Shown: positions 15,201 to 26,165, counted from the stretch's first letter. The stretch is 64,000 nucleotides of DNA from Microglena sp. YARC (GCA_022414725.1 CM039464.1:10396038-10460037), one strand, 5' to 3'. Notes: a model not told the origin generated them from the letters alone. Numbers and translations: made by a program.

Positions 15201-17887
15201 CTAATGAGTCAGGTTACCGTTTTTTAATGAGAATGCGAACTCAGGATCCATCAGAACCTTGCAGACATCGAGATGGCCTCTCGCAGAGGCGACACTTAGT
15301 GCATCACTATCGTTTTCATCTGCCTTGGCACGGTGCTCCTCTCCCGCGAACTCAGGATTCATCAGAACCTTGCAGACATCCACATGTCCTTGCCGAGCGG
15401 CTTCACATAGTGCCTGGCTGTAGTATGAATCAGCTTTGGCACGGTGCTCCTCGCCCGCGAATTCAGGATTCATCAGAACCTTGCAGACATCCACATGTCC
15501 TTCCCGAGCGGCGTCAAGTAGTGCCTGGCTGAAGTCTGCATCTGCCTTGGCACGGTGCTCCTCGCCCGCGAATTCCGGATTCATCAGAACCTTGCAGACA
15601 TCCACATGTCCTTCCTGAGCGGCGTCAAGTAGTGCCTGGCTTTCACTGGCATCTGCCTTGGCACGGTGCTCCTCGCCCGCGAATTCCGGATTCATCAGAA
15701 CCTTGCAGACATCCACATGTCCTTCCCGAGCGGCGTCAAGTAGTGCCTGGCTTTCACTGGCATCTGCCTTGGCACGGTGCTCCTCGCCCGCGAATTCCGG
15801 ATTCATCAGAACCTTGCAGACATCCACATGTCCTTCCGTAGCGGCATCACGCAGTGCCTCGCTGTATTCGTCATCTGCCTTGGCCCGGTGCTCCTCGCCT
15901 GCGAACTCAGGATTCATCAGAACCTTGCAGACATCCACATGTCCTTGAATAACGGCGAATCTCAATGCACGACTGTCGTATGCATCTGCTTTGGCACGGT
16001 GCTCCTCGCCCGCGAACAAAGGATTCATCAGAACCTTGCAGACATCCACATGTCCTTCCATAACGGCATTAGTCAGTGCATAGTCTGCATCAGCTTTGGC
16101 ACGGTGCTCTTCGCCGCGAATTCCGGATTCATCAGAACCTTGCAGACATCCACATGTCCTTCCCGAGCGGCGGCACTCAGTGCCTTGCTTTCGTTGTCAT
16201 CTGCCTTGGCACGGTGCTCCTCTCCCGCGAACTCAGGATTCATCAGAACCTTGCAGACATCCACATGTCCTTCCATAGCACCTTCCCTCAGTGCATAGCT
16301 TAAGTCTGCATCAGCTTTGGCACGGTGCTCCTCGCCCGCGAACAATGGATTCATCAGAACCTTGCAGACATCCACAAGTCCTTCTCTAGCGGCGGCACTC
16401 AGTGCACGACTGTTGTTGTCATCTGCCTTGGCACGGTGCTCCTCTCCCGCTAACTCAGGATTCATCAGAACCATGCATACATCTAGATAGCCTCCTTTAG
16501 CGGCGTACCTCAGTGCACAGCTGAAGATTGCATCGGATTTGGCACGGTACTCCTCACCCGCGAATTCCGGATTCATCAGAACCTTGCAGACATCGAGATA
16601 GCCTCCACTAGCGGCTAAGCTCAGTGCCTGGCTTTCACTGGCATCTGCCTTGGCACGGTGCTCCTCTCCCGCGAACAATGGATTCATCAGAACCTTGCAG
16701 ACATCCACATGTCCATCCCTAGCACCTTCCCTCAGTGCATAGCTTTCGTTGTCATCTGCCTTGGCACGGTGCTCCTCGCCCGCGAACTCAGGATTCATCA
16801 GAATCTTGCAGACATCCACATGTCCTTCCATAGCGGCGGCACACAGTGCCTTGCTGTAGTCAGCTTTGGCACGGTGCTCCTCGCCCGCGAACTCAGGATT
16901 CATCAGAACCTTGCAGACATCCACATGTCCTTCCATAGCACCTTCCCTCAGTGCATAGCTTAAGTCTGCATCAGCTTTGGCACGGTGCTCCTCGCCCGCG
17001 AACAATGGATTCATCAGAACCTTGCAGACATCCACAAGTCCTTCTCTAGCGGCGGCACTCAGTGCACGACTGTTGTTGTCATCTGCCTTGGCACGGTGCT
17101 CCTCTCCCGCTAACTCAGGATTCATCAGAACCATGCATACATCTAGATAGCCTCCTTTAGCGGCGTACCTCAGTGCACAGCTGAAGATTGCATCGGATTT
17201 GGCACGGTACTCCTCACCCGCGAATTCCGGATTCATCAGAACCTTGCAGACATCGAGATAGCCTCCACTAGCGGCTAAGATCAGTGCCTGGCTTTCACTG
17301 GCATCTGCCTTGGCACGGTGCTCCTCTCCCGCGAACTCAGGATTCATCAGAACCTTGCAGACATCCACATGTCCTTCCTGAGCGGCATACCTCAGTGCCT
17401 GGCCATTATTGGCATCTGCCTTGGCGCAGTGCTCCTCTCCTGCGAACAAAGGATCCATGAGCAGCTTGCAGACATCTGCGTGACCTCCATAAGCGGCGTA
17501 CTCCAATGCCCGGATGTCGTTGTGATCTTTTAGCAATATGCGGACGACGTCGGCTCGCCCGGCCTTACACGCTATCCTCATGGGGTTCTGATTGAGATGA
17601 TCACATCTGTCCACTAGCGCCTGTGCTTCACATGCAGCGTCATCCGCGAAAGCAGTATGCATGGCTCGACTGATGAATCCCGCGTGCATCCAGTTCCCGT
17701 CCTTTTGCCAACTGCCTGCTCGGCGCATGATCAAAACCACGAGGTCCATCTGAAGCGCGTCCATACCGGTCCGATTGTGCATCAAAATATCCTCCTTCAA
17801 GCTTCGACGTGACCTGAGGATGAAAGATAGATCTTCGGTACACTGCCACAGAACATCTATACATTTTCTGAGCGCTAAACCGACCAA
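15201..17887 (-). CDS. Long ankyrin-repeat protein with F-box-like N terminus, one frameshift
   Basis: About 22 ankyrin units of 37 residues (consensus core EGHVDVCKVLMNPEFAGEEH) follow a 110-residue N-terminal region containing DALQMDLVVLIMRRAG and AGFISRAMHTAF, which resembles an F-box. F-box/ankyrin proteins of large DNA viruses typically recruit host SCF ubiquitin ligase. The frame is broken once, at about 16112, where the usual TCGCCCGCG reads TCGCCGCG (one C missing); downstream repeats continue perfectly in the next frame to 15201. A block of six units (660 bp) is duplicated with near identity (16271 versus 16931 onward), so the array is expanding by unequal exchange or copy. Protein ends FAFSLKNGNLTH. 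Confidence 0.88.
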
Positions 17888-18443
17888 TTCCTCATACAGC
17901 TAGGGACATTTGGTATTGGGACCATAAAAGTGCTTGACATGACAATCAAGAAACAACCTATGAATTGGACAAGGAAACCCTAAACAAACTCACTAGGGGT
18001 TGTGTGAAGAAATCTGCTGCTGGGTAGAGTTCAGGATTCCTTTGCTGTTAACCTCAATGAAGTCTGCTCCCATGAGAATCGAGATGGTCAGTATGCACAT
18101 CAACACTGCAATGGGGAATGCAGTGTGTGTCAGGTATATGCCAGTGTAAGGACAACAACAAGTTAAAATTTAATGTTACATGACATGTTACATTGTGCAA
18201 AATACATGACATGTTACATTTAATGTTACATGGTGCAAAATAGAATAATTACATTGAATGTACAGAGGACAGCAAATTCAATATGATTCGAATGGTGTTG
18301 TTCCGCCATGGATAATAGCAAGTTGGTGAACCGTGACCATTACAGAGGTACGTAGCGCATAATAACAAGCTGGCAGGAAAGCAGTGTCGAGCGTAGTGGG
18401 ATAAACTCACCAAGATTGGATGTCATCAACTACCAAAGTTGCT
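17888..18443. other. Non-coding AT-rich region
   Basis: No gene. Carries a telomere-like GAAACCCTAAAC (about 17974) and imperfect repeats of ATGTTACATTTAATGTTACA around 18165-18235. It lies upstream of the ankyrin gene start and may contain its promoter. Confidence 0.45.
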
Positions 18444-18622
18444 CCGAACAATGAAGTACCACGCACTCGAGGGATGCAGCCTTTATAGGGGTAGTTCTGC
18501 CCCGCACCGCCCGAACAATGAAGTACCACGCACTCGAGGGATGCAGCCTTTATAGGGGTAGTTCTGCCCCGCACCGCCCGAACAATGAAGTACCACGCAC
18601 TCGAGGGATGCAGCCTTTATAG
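18444..18622. repeat. 67-bp tandem repeat, about 2.7 units
   Basis: Units begin CCGAACAATGAAGTACCACG at 18444, 18511 and 18578 and contain GCAGCCTTTATAGGGGTAGT. Copies are essentially identical; the last is cut after CCTTTATAGG. Confidence 0.9.
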
Positions 18623-18947
18623 GTTTTCAGCTTTCCTCGAGACTTATTAGAATCCCTGAGTATTCTGGGTTGACTTGGACATGTTTCCTGTGTTACGAAA
18701 ATCACGAGTAATTCAGTTGGTACACAGAAAGTCGGTTGATTTTTGTGATATGGAAAACATGTCCGATTTTACTACAGAGAAATTGCATGCCGAGCTTTTT
18801 AAAGCAGAATGAAAATATAAATCAGTATGGGTACTGGGTAGAGGATAAAAGTGCATAAATCAGTATGGGTACTGGGTACAAAAGTGCATAAATCAGTCAG
18901 TCAGTCAGTCAGTGCAGTGCAGTGCATCAGCAGCAGCATTTGACTAT
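18623..18947. other. Gene-free region with short direct repeats
   Basis: Holds two copies of AAATCAGTATGGGTACTGGG (about 18822 and 18857) and a GTCA/GTGCA/CAG run at 18895-18938. No gene seen. Confidence 0.5.
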
Positions 18948-19113
18948 AATGTGCGTTCCTGCCTCCCGGCCGATTTTTTTAAATTTATAATCAGGATTTA
19001 GAGCCTCCTAAACGACTCGCTAGCTTGAGACATCAGCACAAATGTATCACAAATTCGCTCCATACCATGTTTCGCAACCAGTCAAAATCGGCCGGGAGGC
19101 AGGAACGCCCATT
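18948..19113. mobile_element. 166-bp MITE copy 2
   Basis: Opposite orientation to copy 1. The left end has one substitution (AATGTGCG), the right end reads CGCCCATT. CTAT flanks both ends (18944-18947 and 19114-19117), a clean 4-bp duplication. The right CTAT is also the first four bases of the 106-bp satellite. Confidence 0.9.
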
Positions 19114-19880
19114 CTATCCTGTAAGCTATATCCGACCAGCTCAAATCGATATAGCATCCTGTAAGCTATCGAACACTCGCGACAGTGCAGGAAGGCAGTG
19201 CAGCAGCAGCATCTAACAACTATCCTGTAAGCTAGATCCGACCAGCTCAACTCGATATAGCATCCTGTAAGCTATCGAACACTCGCGACAGTGCAGGAAG
19301 GCAGTGCAGCAGCAGCATCTAACAACTATCCTGTAAGCTAGATCCGACCAGCTCAACTCGATATAGCATCCTGTAAGCTATCGAACACTCGCGACAGTGC
19401 AGGAAGGCAGTGCAGCAGCAGCATCTAACAACTATCCTGTAAGCTAGATCCGACCAGCTCAACTCGATATAGCATCCTGTAAGCTATCGAACACTCGCGA
19501 CAGTGCAGGAAGGCAGTGCAGCAGCAGCATCTAACAACTATCCTGTAAGCTAGATCCGACCAGCTCAACTCGATATAGCATCCTGTAAGCTATCGAACAC
19601 TCGCGACAGTGCAGGAAGGCAGTGCAGCAGCAGCATCTAACAACTATCCTGTAAGCTAGATCCGACCAGCTCAACTCGATATAGCATCCTGTAAGCTATC
19701 GAACACTCGCGACAGTGCAGGAAGGCAGTGCAGCAGCAGCATCTAACAACTATCCTGTAAACTAGATCCGACCAGCTCAACTCGATATAGCATCCTGTAA
19801 ACTATCGAACACTCGCGACAGTGCAGGAAGGCAGTGCAGCAGCAGCATCTAACAACTATCCTGTAAGCTAGATCCGACCA
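19114..19880. repeat. 106-bp satellite, seven units plus a partial
   Basis: Unit boundaries fall every 106 bases (TATCCTGTAAGCTA at 19115, 19221, 19327, 19433, 19539, 19645, 19751, 19857). Each unit holds two ATCCTGTAAGCTA half-repeats, an ACTCGCGACAGTGCAGGAAG segment and a CAGCAGCAG run. Copies differ by only a few bases, so amplification is recent. No spacer-like variable parts, so not a CRISPR. Confidence 0.95.
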
Positions 19881-20103
19881 ACTTCACCTGGTTGGTTGAA
19901 CAAACGCGATTGATAGAGCGAGCAAAAGCACTTCCTGAGCAATTAGCGAACAGGCGATGCAACTCGTCGCGAAATCCTGGAAGCTTCCGAATTTCCAAGA
20001 ATTGAGTGGTAACCAGCGAAAGATGTGGTGCTTCCTCGCTGCACCGAGCATATAAACCGACTAAACCCTTATCATGTTTCAGCTGAAGATCGCGACGTTC
20101 CAC
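19849..20103 (-). CDS. Doubtful hypothetical protein (84 aa)
   Basis: Starts MERRDLQLKHDKGLVGLYAR and contains helical, Leu-rich sequence (GFRDELHRLFANCSGSAFAR). Its end runs into the satellite. No domain recognised. Confidence 0.3.
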   Translation of the reverse strand: MERRDLQLKHDKGLVGLYARCSEEAPHLSLVTTQFLEIRKLPGFRDELHRLFANCSGSAFARSINRVCSTNQVKLVGSSLQDSC

Positions 20104-20133
20104 ACATTTTGCGGTATGTCTATCCTGTGACAG

Positions 20134-20299
20134 AATGGGCGTTCCTGCCTCCCGGCCGATTTTGACTGGTTGCGAAACATGGTATGGAGAGGATTTGTGA
20201 TTCCTTGGCGCTGATGTCTCAAGCTAGCGAGTCGTTCAGGAGGCTCTAAATCCTGATTAGAAATTTTAAAAAATCGGCCGGGAGGCGGGAACGCCCATT
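20134..20299. mobile_element. 166-bp MITE copy 3
   Basis: Same orientation as copy 1; ACAG on both sides (20130-20133 and 20300-20303). One substitution in the right terminus (GGAGGCGGGAACGCCC). Confidence 0.9.
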
Positions 20300-20575
20300 A
20301 CAGGTCACCTTTCACCGATGCGAGCGTTTGCGGTCAGCCAGCTGTAACCAGGTCAGATCCGACACGTGTATCTGCGAGTCCGCAGCTGAATTCCCATGCC
20401 CCACGCCGTGTGTACCGACATTATTGTCAAGCAGAGGTCTGCTTGAGACGACACGACACGTGTCCCCCACGATGCGCCCATGAAAATACGAGTGTAAACC
20501 GACATGTCATCAGATCTGCCACGTGTTTTTCGCGCGCCTCGAATCTTCACACGAGTCCGCATGCAAAGGGTGGAA
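20300..20575. other. Gene-free spacer
   Basis: I see no gene. Contains the GCAGCTGAATTCCCATGCCC motif related to those near 14540 and 33645. Confidence 0.4.
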
Positions 20576-20920
20576 GCGGAGCGCCACGCCAACAGAGCGG
20601 TGGTATGCTTCACTGCGGGAAGACTTGGGACCGCGATGTGAACGCTTCCAGAAACATCCTGATGCTTACACTTCACCAAGTATTTGGGAGAGAGCGTCCT
20701 CTCGCGTTTCGCCGAGACGCGGCGAGAAGTTCCTCGACAACCCCACCCCCACCCCCTGATACTGATATGGGGACACAGACGGTTGAACGGTTTACCAAAG
20801 AGGCTACTCGGAATATCTTCGAGAACCTCTTCAACCTTCTGCACCCCCCAACGTTGCCCAAAAGCAACGATCTGCAGTCTGGATGATTATAAAGTGTCCC
20901 ACTTTATTTGAGAACAACTG
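20576..20920 (+). mobile_element. Fanzor-side end of family 1 with 3' coding remnant
   Basis: Matches 7168-7513 inverted. Coding remnant retains QSGGMLHCGKTWDRDVNASR (RuvC-III and the last cysteine) to the natural stop, then the terminus and a flanking TA. Everything 5' of RuvC-III is gone, so it cannot encode a nuclease but keeps the whole presumed guide-RNA region. Confidence 0.9.
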
Positions 20921-21009
20921 TAAAGGAAGTGCATTTGCGCGTTCACTGTGCCACATAATTTCCCCCACATACATGGAAAGCGATTGCTTGCCTTTCTTTT
21001 CCTCGCAGG

Positions 21010-21430
21010 ATGATGGTCAACAACATGTACCCAACCCTTATTATAGCGGTTGCACCAATTGCGCTTTTTCATATACCTCCACCGTCGTGACGAGGCCTAT
21101 CGTGACGAGGCCTATCGTGCTAAAGCCCGTGCTGACAATGAAGCTACTGCCCGTCGTGAGGCTGAGGCCCGTGCTGACAATGAAGCTACTGCCCGTCGTG
21201 AGGCTGAGGCCCGTGCTGACAATGAAGCTACTGCCCGTCGTGCGGAAGCTACTGCCCGTCGTGAGGCTGAGGCCCGTGCTGCTGAGTCTGAGGACCATCT
21301 CAGGCAAAAGTTGTTGTCGTTATCGCCTGATGACGTCGCTGCTATGACTCCAGAACACGTTTCGGAGTATATGAAGGCGTGTGCCTCGGTTGGGGTATCA
21401 GCATTTCATTTGGATCAGCCGGTATTGTGA
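21010..21430 (+). CDS. Membrane-anchored coiled-coil repeat protein, one frameshift
   Basis: Starts MMVNNMYPTLIIAVAPIALF, a membrane helix, in one frame; at the T-run 21063-21067 the sense moves to the next frame, which reads FFIYLHRRDEAYRDEAYRAK and then tandem ARADNEATARREAE repeats (residues about 40-90), ending with HLRQKLLSLSPDDVAAMTPE. Architecture (short N-terminal helix, charged coiled coil) matches the genes at 13474, 47106 and 53048. Repeats are direct at DNA level (units of 42 bp, 21120-21260). Confidence 0.65.
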
Positions 21431-21435
21431 TAATT

Positions 21436-21815
21436 AATGGGCGTTCCTGCCTCCCGGCCGATTTTACTAAGTCCCCTTTGCACTGTCCACGGAGTTTGCT
21501 CCTTTTTCTTGTAAAACCAATGAGTTTTATGAAACGATACACTGTTTTAGTTGATAATCGTACATTGTGAGTACTTTTGAAAAATGCAACAACACCTCTT
21601 GCGGTTGTGCATTGAGTTGACAATAAAAACAATTTCAACAACTCTTTGTTCGTCTCAAAAAGTTTGCTTACAAATTCACGTCGTTTTCGATTTACACCAA
21701 AGCGTTTCCACCTCCACAGAGTAGAACGACTGATGTTCGTAAACACAGAAGTTTTTAACACACCCAAGTCAGCGACCATTCTTAACGCCAATTTTCTAAC
21801 GGCGATGTCGTACAT
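21436..21815 (-). pseudogene. Family-2 transposase N-terminal fragment fused to a half MITE
   Basis: 21470-21815 encodes MYDIAVRKLALRMVADLGVL and the helix-turn-helix STLWRWKRFGVNRKRREFVS, near identical to 40210-40563. It stops at one arm of the 166-bp MITE (21436-21465, AATGGGCGTTCCTGCCTCCC). The catalytic DDE part is missing. Confidence 0.88.
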
Positions 21816-21884
21816 TTATTTCTTGGAACATTTTGACCGTTGAATTTAAGCTACCCGTATATCCTCGAACCTATGAATTTCTTA

Positions 21885-22180
21885 CTAAACATCCGGGGGC
21901 CCGGGGGACATGTAGTAAGAAAGACAACGAATTCTCCATAGGGGTATCATAGGGGTCAACTCCCCAGGGGATGCTGTCCTTTACGAACAGGGATTTTCTG
22001 TTCGAACAGCCTTCAGGAAGATGCCAGCTGCCCCCACAATGTCTCTGTCGCAGGTGAATTGACAGTTCTTGCAGGTGTATGTCTCTCCACACTTGTTCAA
22101 GAAACCGCACATAGGGCATGTCTGACTTGTGTAATGCTCAAGCACATGCAAGAACACTGTCCCGTACTCTTCACACTAAA
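21885..22180 (-). pseudogene. TnpB-type nuclease C-terminal fragment (separate family)
   Basis: Minus strand from about 22177 to the stop at 21981-21983 reads YTSQTCPMCGFLNKCGETYT, then CKNC, then FTCDRDIVGAAGIFLKAVR: a complete CxxC/CxxC zinc ribbon followed by RuvC-III. This is closer to classical TnpB (IS607/Fanzor2-like) than to the three mariner-borne families. The 95 bases after the stop are conserved with 46778-46865, so the end of the element is near 21885. A second copy is at 46778-46975. Confidence 0.8.
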
Positions 22181-23612
22181 CGTTTTCACATGAACACCTC
22201 TGAAAAGACTCTCCATCTCTGGAACAACAATTATTTCAACAAAAAATAAGAATCATCAACCAATCCCTATTTTAAACGTGTTCACATGAACACCTCTGAA
22301 AAGACTCTCCATCTCTGGAACAACAATTATTTCAACAAAAAAATAAGAATCATCAACCAATCCCTATTTTAAACGTGTTCACATGAACACCTCTGAAAAG
22401 ACTCTCCATCTCTGGAACAACAATTATTTCAACAAAAAATAAGAATCATCAACCAATCCCTATTTTAAACGTGTTCACATGAACACCTCTGAAAAGACTC
22501 TCCATCTTGGGAACAACAATTATTTCAACAAAAAAAATAAGAATCATCAACCAATCCCTATTTTAAACGTGTTCACATGAACACCTCTGAAAAGACTCTC
22601 CATCTCTGGAACAACAATTATTTCAACAAAAAAAATAAGAATCATCAACCAATCCCTATTTTAAACGTGTTCACATGAACACCTCTGAAAAGACTCTCCA
22701 TCTCTGGAACAACAATTATTTCAACAAAAAATAAGAATCATCAACCAATCCCTATTTTAAACGTGTTCACATGAACACCTCTGAAAAGACTCTCCATCTC
22801 TGGAACAACAATTATTTCAACAAAAAAATAAGAATCATCAACCAATCCCTATTTTAAACGTGTTCACATGAACACCTCTGAAAAGACTCTCCATCTCTGG
22901 AACAACAATTATTTCAACAAAAAATAAGAATCATCAACCAATCCCTATTTTAAACGTGTTCACATGAACACCTCTGAAAAGACTCTCCATCTCTGGGAAC
23001 AACAATTATTTGAACAAAAAATAAGAATCATCAACCAATCCCTATTTTAAACGTGTTCACATGAACACCTCTGAAAAGACTCTCCATCTTGGGAACAACA
23101 ATTATTTGAACAAAAAATAAGAATCATCAACCAATCCCTATTTTAAACGTGTTCACATGAACACCTCTGAAAAGACTCTCCATCTTGGGAACAACAATTA
23201 TTTGAACAAAAAAATAAGAATCATCAACCAATCCCTATTTTAAACGTGTTCACATGAACACCTCTGAAAAGACTCTCCATCTTGGGAACAACAATTATTT
23301 CAACAAAAAAATAAGAATCATCAACCAATCCCTATTTTAAACGTGTTCACATGAACACCTCTGAAAAGACTCTCCATCTTGGGAACAACAATTATTTCAA
23401 CAAAAAATAAGAATCATCAACCAATCCCTATTTTAAACGTGTTCACATGAACACCTCTGAAAAGACTCTCCATCTTGGGAACAACAATTATTTCAACAAA
23501 AAAATAAGAATCATCAACCAATCCCTATTTTAAACGTGTTCACATGAACACCTCTGAAAAGACTCTCCATCTCTGGAACAACAATTATTTCAACAAAAAA
23601 AATAAGAATCTC
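22181..23612. repeat. 95-bp satellite, 15 units
   Basis: Fifteen copies of a unit with GTTCACATGAACACCTCTGA, AGACTCTCCATCT, AACAACAATTATTT, an A-run of variable length and TCATCAACCAATCCCTATTT. GTTCACATGAAC is an almost perfect dyad at each unit start. Part of the unit also forms the last codons of the amidotransferase gene (about 4006-4057), and a partial unit sits at 62679-62720 next to the IS607 element. Confidence 0.95.
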
Positions 23613-23727
23613 ATTGACACAAGCCATCATTATAAATTTGGATATTTTAACGTTTGCCGGACGGACGGTGTGCATGCGACAGTTTTCCACAGTTTTGCCC
23701 GTCTCCCTCGAGCCATGAAAACAACCT

Positions 23728-24273
23728 CTACGCCCCCTCACTCATCTGCCTTGCCAGGCAGAACACTGCTGCCTGAAATTCCCTCTTCTGCTCGGGTGTC
23801 ATGTTGCGCCAGACGTTGGTCAATCCATGAGGGTTGATCAACAAAATGCTCAGGGCGTTGCTGGCAAACACCCCAGACAGCCCACCGAAGTAGAACCCGG
23901 ATGCTGGCAGCAACAGGCTGGCAATAAGATTCAACACCGTGGGTGCAGTATCATCCGATATCTGCATTTCCTCTTTTACACTCTCTATTACAACACGGGA
24001 AAACACCACCCACGCATCCTCCATTGATGCTGTCTGTAACGGGGGCGTGTGTTGGCGGTCATACGCTTCACGCTTGTCAGGATCACTCAGCGCTCCGTAA
24101 GCCGCGCACAACATTTTGAAACGCTCCTGAGCAGCATCCCGTTGGCTGTCAGGAGATGTTGCCCATTTGTCCGGATGCCATTTCAGAGCTGCTTGTCGGT
24201 ATGCTCGCCGAATCTCCTCTGTCGTTGCAGTGTCTGCTGCCACCCCCAACAATTCATAGTGGCTGCTGACCAT
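23728..24273 (-). CDS. J-domain (DnaJ-like) protein with C-terminal hydrophobic region
   Basis: 181 residues from MVSSHYELLGVAADTATTEE. The J domain spans residues 4-72 with the HPD tripeptide at 33-35 (ALKWHPDKW) and helix III/IV FKMLCAAYGALSDPDKREAY. J domains stimulate Hsp70 ATPase, so the protein should act with a host Hsp70. Residues about 115-150 (NLIASLLLPASGFYFGGLSG, then SILLIN) are hydrophobic and could anchor it in a membrane. An open extension to 24372 exists, but TATAATAATG just upstream of 24273 favours the shorter form. Intact. Confidence 0.9.
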   Translation of the reverse strand: MVSSHYELLGVAADTATTEEIRRAYRQAALKWHPDKWATSPDSQRDAAQERFKMLCAAYGALSDPDKREAYDRQHTPPLQTASMEDAWVVFSRVVIESVKEEMQISDDTAPTVLNLIASLLLPASGFYFGGLSGVFASNALSILLINPHGLTNVWRNMTPEQKREFQAAVFCLARQMSEGA

Positions 24274-24388
24274 GATGGCCTGCGTTGGGCATTTATTGAT
24301 GTATAATAATGCCCCTCCTTCAAACCATTTTTCGAAGGATTCTGGAGCACGCATGATTGGTGTGATGTACATGATTCACTGCATACAG

Positions 24389-24695
24389 TCAATGACATTG
24401 AATCCCGGGACAAGTTGACGCACTATGTTGACATCTTGTCGCGTTTGTTGCTCTCACACACTCACTCACTCTTGCGCGGGTCATCATCGATTCAATGGTC
24501 GGGTACACGAAGTCGTCCACATCCGCACATTTGGGGAGGAAAACCGTATTCTCGGTGCCTGCGTTTGATGGCGTGGAGGAGCGCACCACAATGAGCGAAA
24601 TTCTCCTGCTTTTCATTATGCGCACGACTCCGTTTGAAGGGCCCCCGCCGAAATCCAGATCTCAGGATCGACCATATTGAACTTCGCCATTTGTT
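24389..24695 (-). pseudogene. Small hypothetical gene, frameshift in a G run
   Basis: A first frame starts MAKFNMVDPEIWISAGA (24695) and stops soon; at the G5 run (about 24645) the neighbouring frame continues with SNGVVRIMKSRRISLIVVRS, then FLPKCADVDDFVYPTIESMM. The halves join naturally into a beta-rich protein of about 100 residues. No family recognised. Confidence 0.4.
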
Positions 24696-24814
24696 TCTCG
24701 ATTGAGATGGCCAAGTATTAAATTACATTTTTTATTCATTCACGATCCCCTGAATCTTGACCACCATGATGTCGTCATCTCCGTTGTTTGTCAGTCACCA
24801 CTCCCATCGAGAGG

Positions 24815-25060
24815 GTTTAGGGTTAACCCATCAATCAATCCAGTGTGTCTCATGCATGTGAACTGTGGGCTCCCCTCCGGTCGCCCACCCGCTCGGTTCC
24901 TCGCGGACTCCTTTGTGGGGGCTCCCCTCCGGTCGCCCCCGGTCGCTCCGCTGGGGGATAGGTGAAAGGGGCTCCGCCGCTTGTTTAGTGTGATACGGTT
25001 CTCCTCCAATTGTTGGCAACAAATATACCATGTTTCGCAACCAGTCAAAATCGGCCGGGA
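24815..25060 (+). repeat. Composite GC-rich repeat with twin hairpins, then MITE remnant
   Basis: Telomere-like GGTTTAGGGTTAACCC at 24817, then hairpin 1 GTGGGC/GCCCAC (from 24865) and hairpin 2 GGGGGC/GCCCCC (from 24917), both with the loop TCCCCTCCGGTC, then GTGAAAGGGGCTCCGCCGCT. 25029-25061 is the right part of a 166-bp MITE. Confidence 0.85.
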
Positions 25061-25650
25061 AACCTACGGGATCTATGTTCGCTTCCTGCAAGCGCCTCTT
25101 CAAAGAGGAGGTTCATGTGACAGATGAGTTCAAGACGACTCTCATGTCTTGGGAAACCGGTGCCAAGAAGGAATGTGTTTACAAAATTCCAAGTGTCCAA
25201 ATAACCACGGAAGGGCAGATTCGTCTAGGTTACGAGTTGTTGGGTCACACCCCATTGAAGGAGACTCCAAAGGTCTCTTATCGCGACCAGTTGGCGGTGA
25301 GGGTGTACTGCACACGTAAACAAATCCAAGAAAAACACAGGAGGGGTGGCTTATCCCCCTCTCTTGTCGACAACAACTCGATCAAGCGGTACCCTGAGGT
25401 ACGAGGACTGCGATTCTCTCCAGAAACCAGCACTTACTCGGACCGGGACCGCTCCTCTGCTCTCACAATCGCAAGGCTGCACTGCATGGAACTGTTGGGT
25501 CAAGGGAGACCGCTTCCATTTTGCAGGGATGCGTGATGGTTGATGGGCTACAAAAAAACATGATGGTGTTCCACTGCCCCGTGGGTCGCTACACCATAAG
25601 GTGTACCGTACACTCCAGGAGGCGGTTTCATTTTAGTATTCCGTCGAGTG
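25061..25650 (+). mobile_element. Fanzor-side end of family 2A with C-terminal coding remnant
   Basis: Near identical to 36988-37580 inverted. Coding remnant 25062-25536 begins at TGSMFASCKRLFKEEVHVTD, keeps DEFKTT and the RuvC-III-like DRDRSSALTIARLH and the natural stop; then the hairpin-bearing terminus ends at 25650 with flanking TA. RuvC-I is missing. Confidence 0.9.
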
Positions 25651-25701
25651 TACTGTAGTGTTCATTCGGGGCGGAAAAAAGTGTACACATATGTATACAG
25701 C

Positions 25702-25938
25702 ATGGTAGAGCACATTATTACATGTAGTGATTTGAAAACAGTAGGCGAGCGGATCGAACACATAGTAAATGAGATGGCTTCTTTATATGAAGCGACAGGC
25801 GTGGAGTATTTCAAAGCCCATGCATCAGGATGGTCCCAATGGGTGTGGATGTTACAAGATAGCAAGCGCCGAGAGTGGCAGATCACATACCCTGGGGATC
25901 CTCAGGGGGTGTGGAATTCACCAAAAGACCGGTTGTAA
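25702..25938 (+). CDS. Hypothetical protein (78 aa)
   Basis: Starts MVEHIITCSDLKTVGERIEH and reads as a compact alpha/beta protein with a Trp-rich end (SGWSQWVWMLQDSKRREWQI). An in-frame start at 25648 would lie inside the transposon terminus, so I prefer 25702. No family recognised. Confidence 0.5.
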   Translation: MVEHIITCSDLKTVGERIEHIVNEMASLYEATGVEYFKAHASGWSQWVWMLQDSKRREWQITYPGDPQGVWNSPKDRL

Positions 25939-25944
25939 TGAAAA

Positions 25945-26165
25945 AGATAACTGATACACTCGGACAAGGGAATTATGTTACATAATATGCCGAGTCCCCC
26001 AAAATCCTCTTGTATGTGTTTATCTTCTACACTTCGCTCGACACTGCGTTCTGTAAAGAACCTGTCAGCTTGTAATCAATTGGCTTTTATAGAAATCGCG
26101 TTTGACGATGGAGAACACCCCTTCTATTGGGTTGAACCAAGGTGAGTAGGGAGTCTGTCCAAGTT
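25945..26165 (-). mobile_element. Internally deleted family-3 element
   Basis: 25950-26083 is the Fanzor-side end of family 3 (palindrome ATTATGTTACATAAT at 25972-25986). It is joined directly to a transposase piece (26085-26155, YSPWFNPIEGVFSIVKRDFY on the minus strand) identical to 32889-32957. The Fanzor gene and most of the transposase are lost. Confidence 0.85.

Noticed and set aside
15227..17533. Long plus-strand frames across the ankyrin gene
   Set aside because: Antisense shadows of the 111-bp repeat; their repeated composition mirrors the ankyrin codons and carries no domain.
19114..23612. Possible CRISPR arrays
   Set aside because: Both arrays are uninterrupted satellites: no variable spacers between short repeats and no cas genes.
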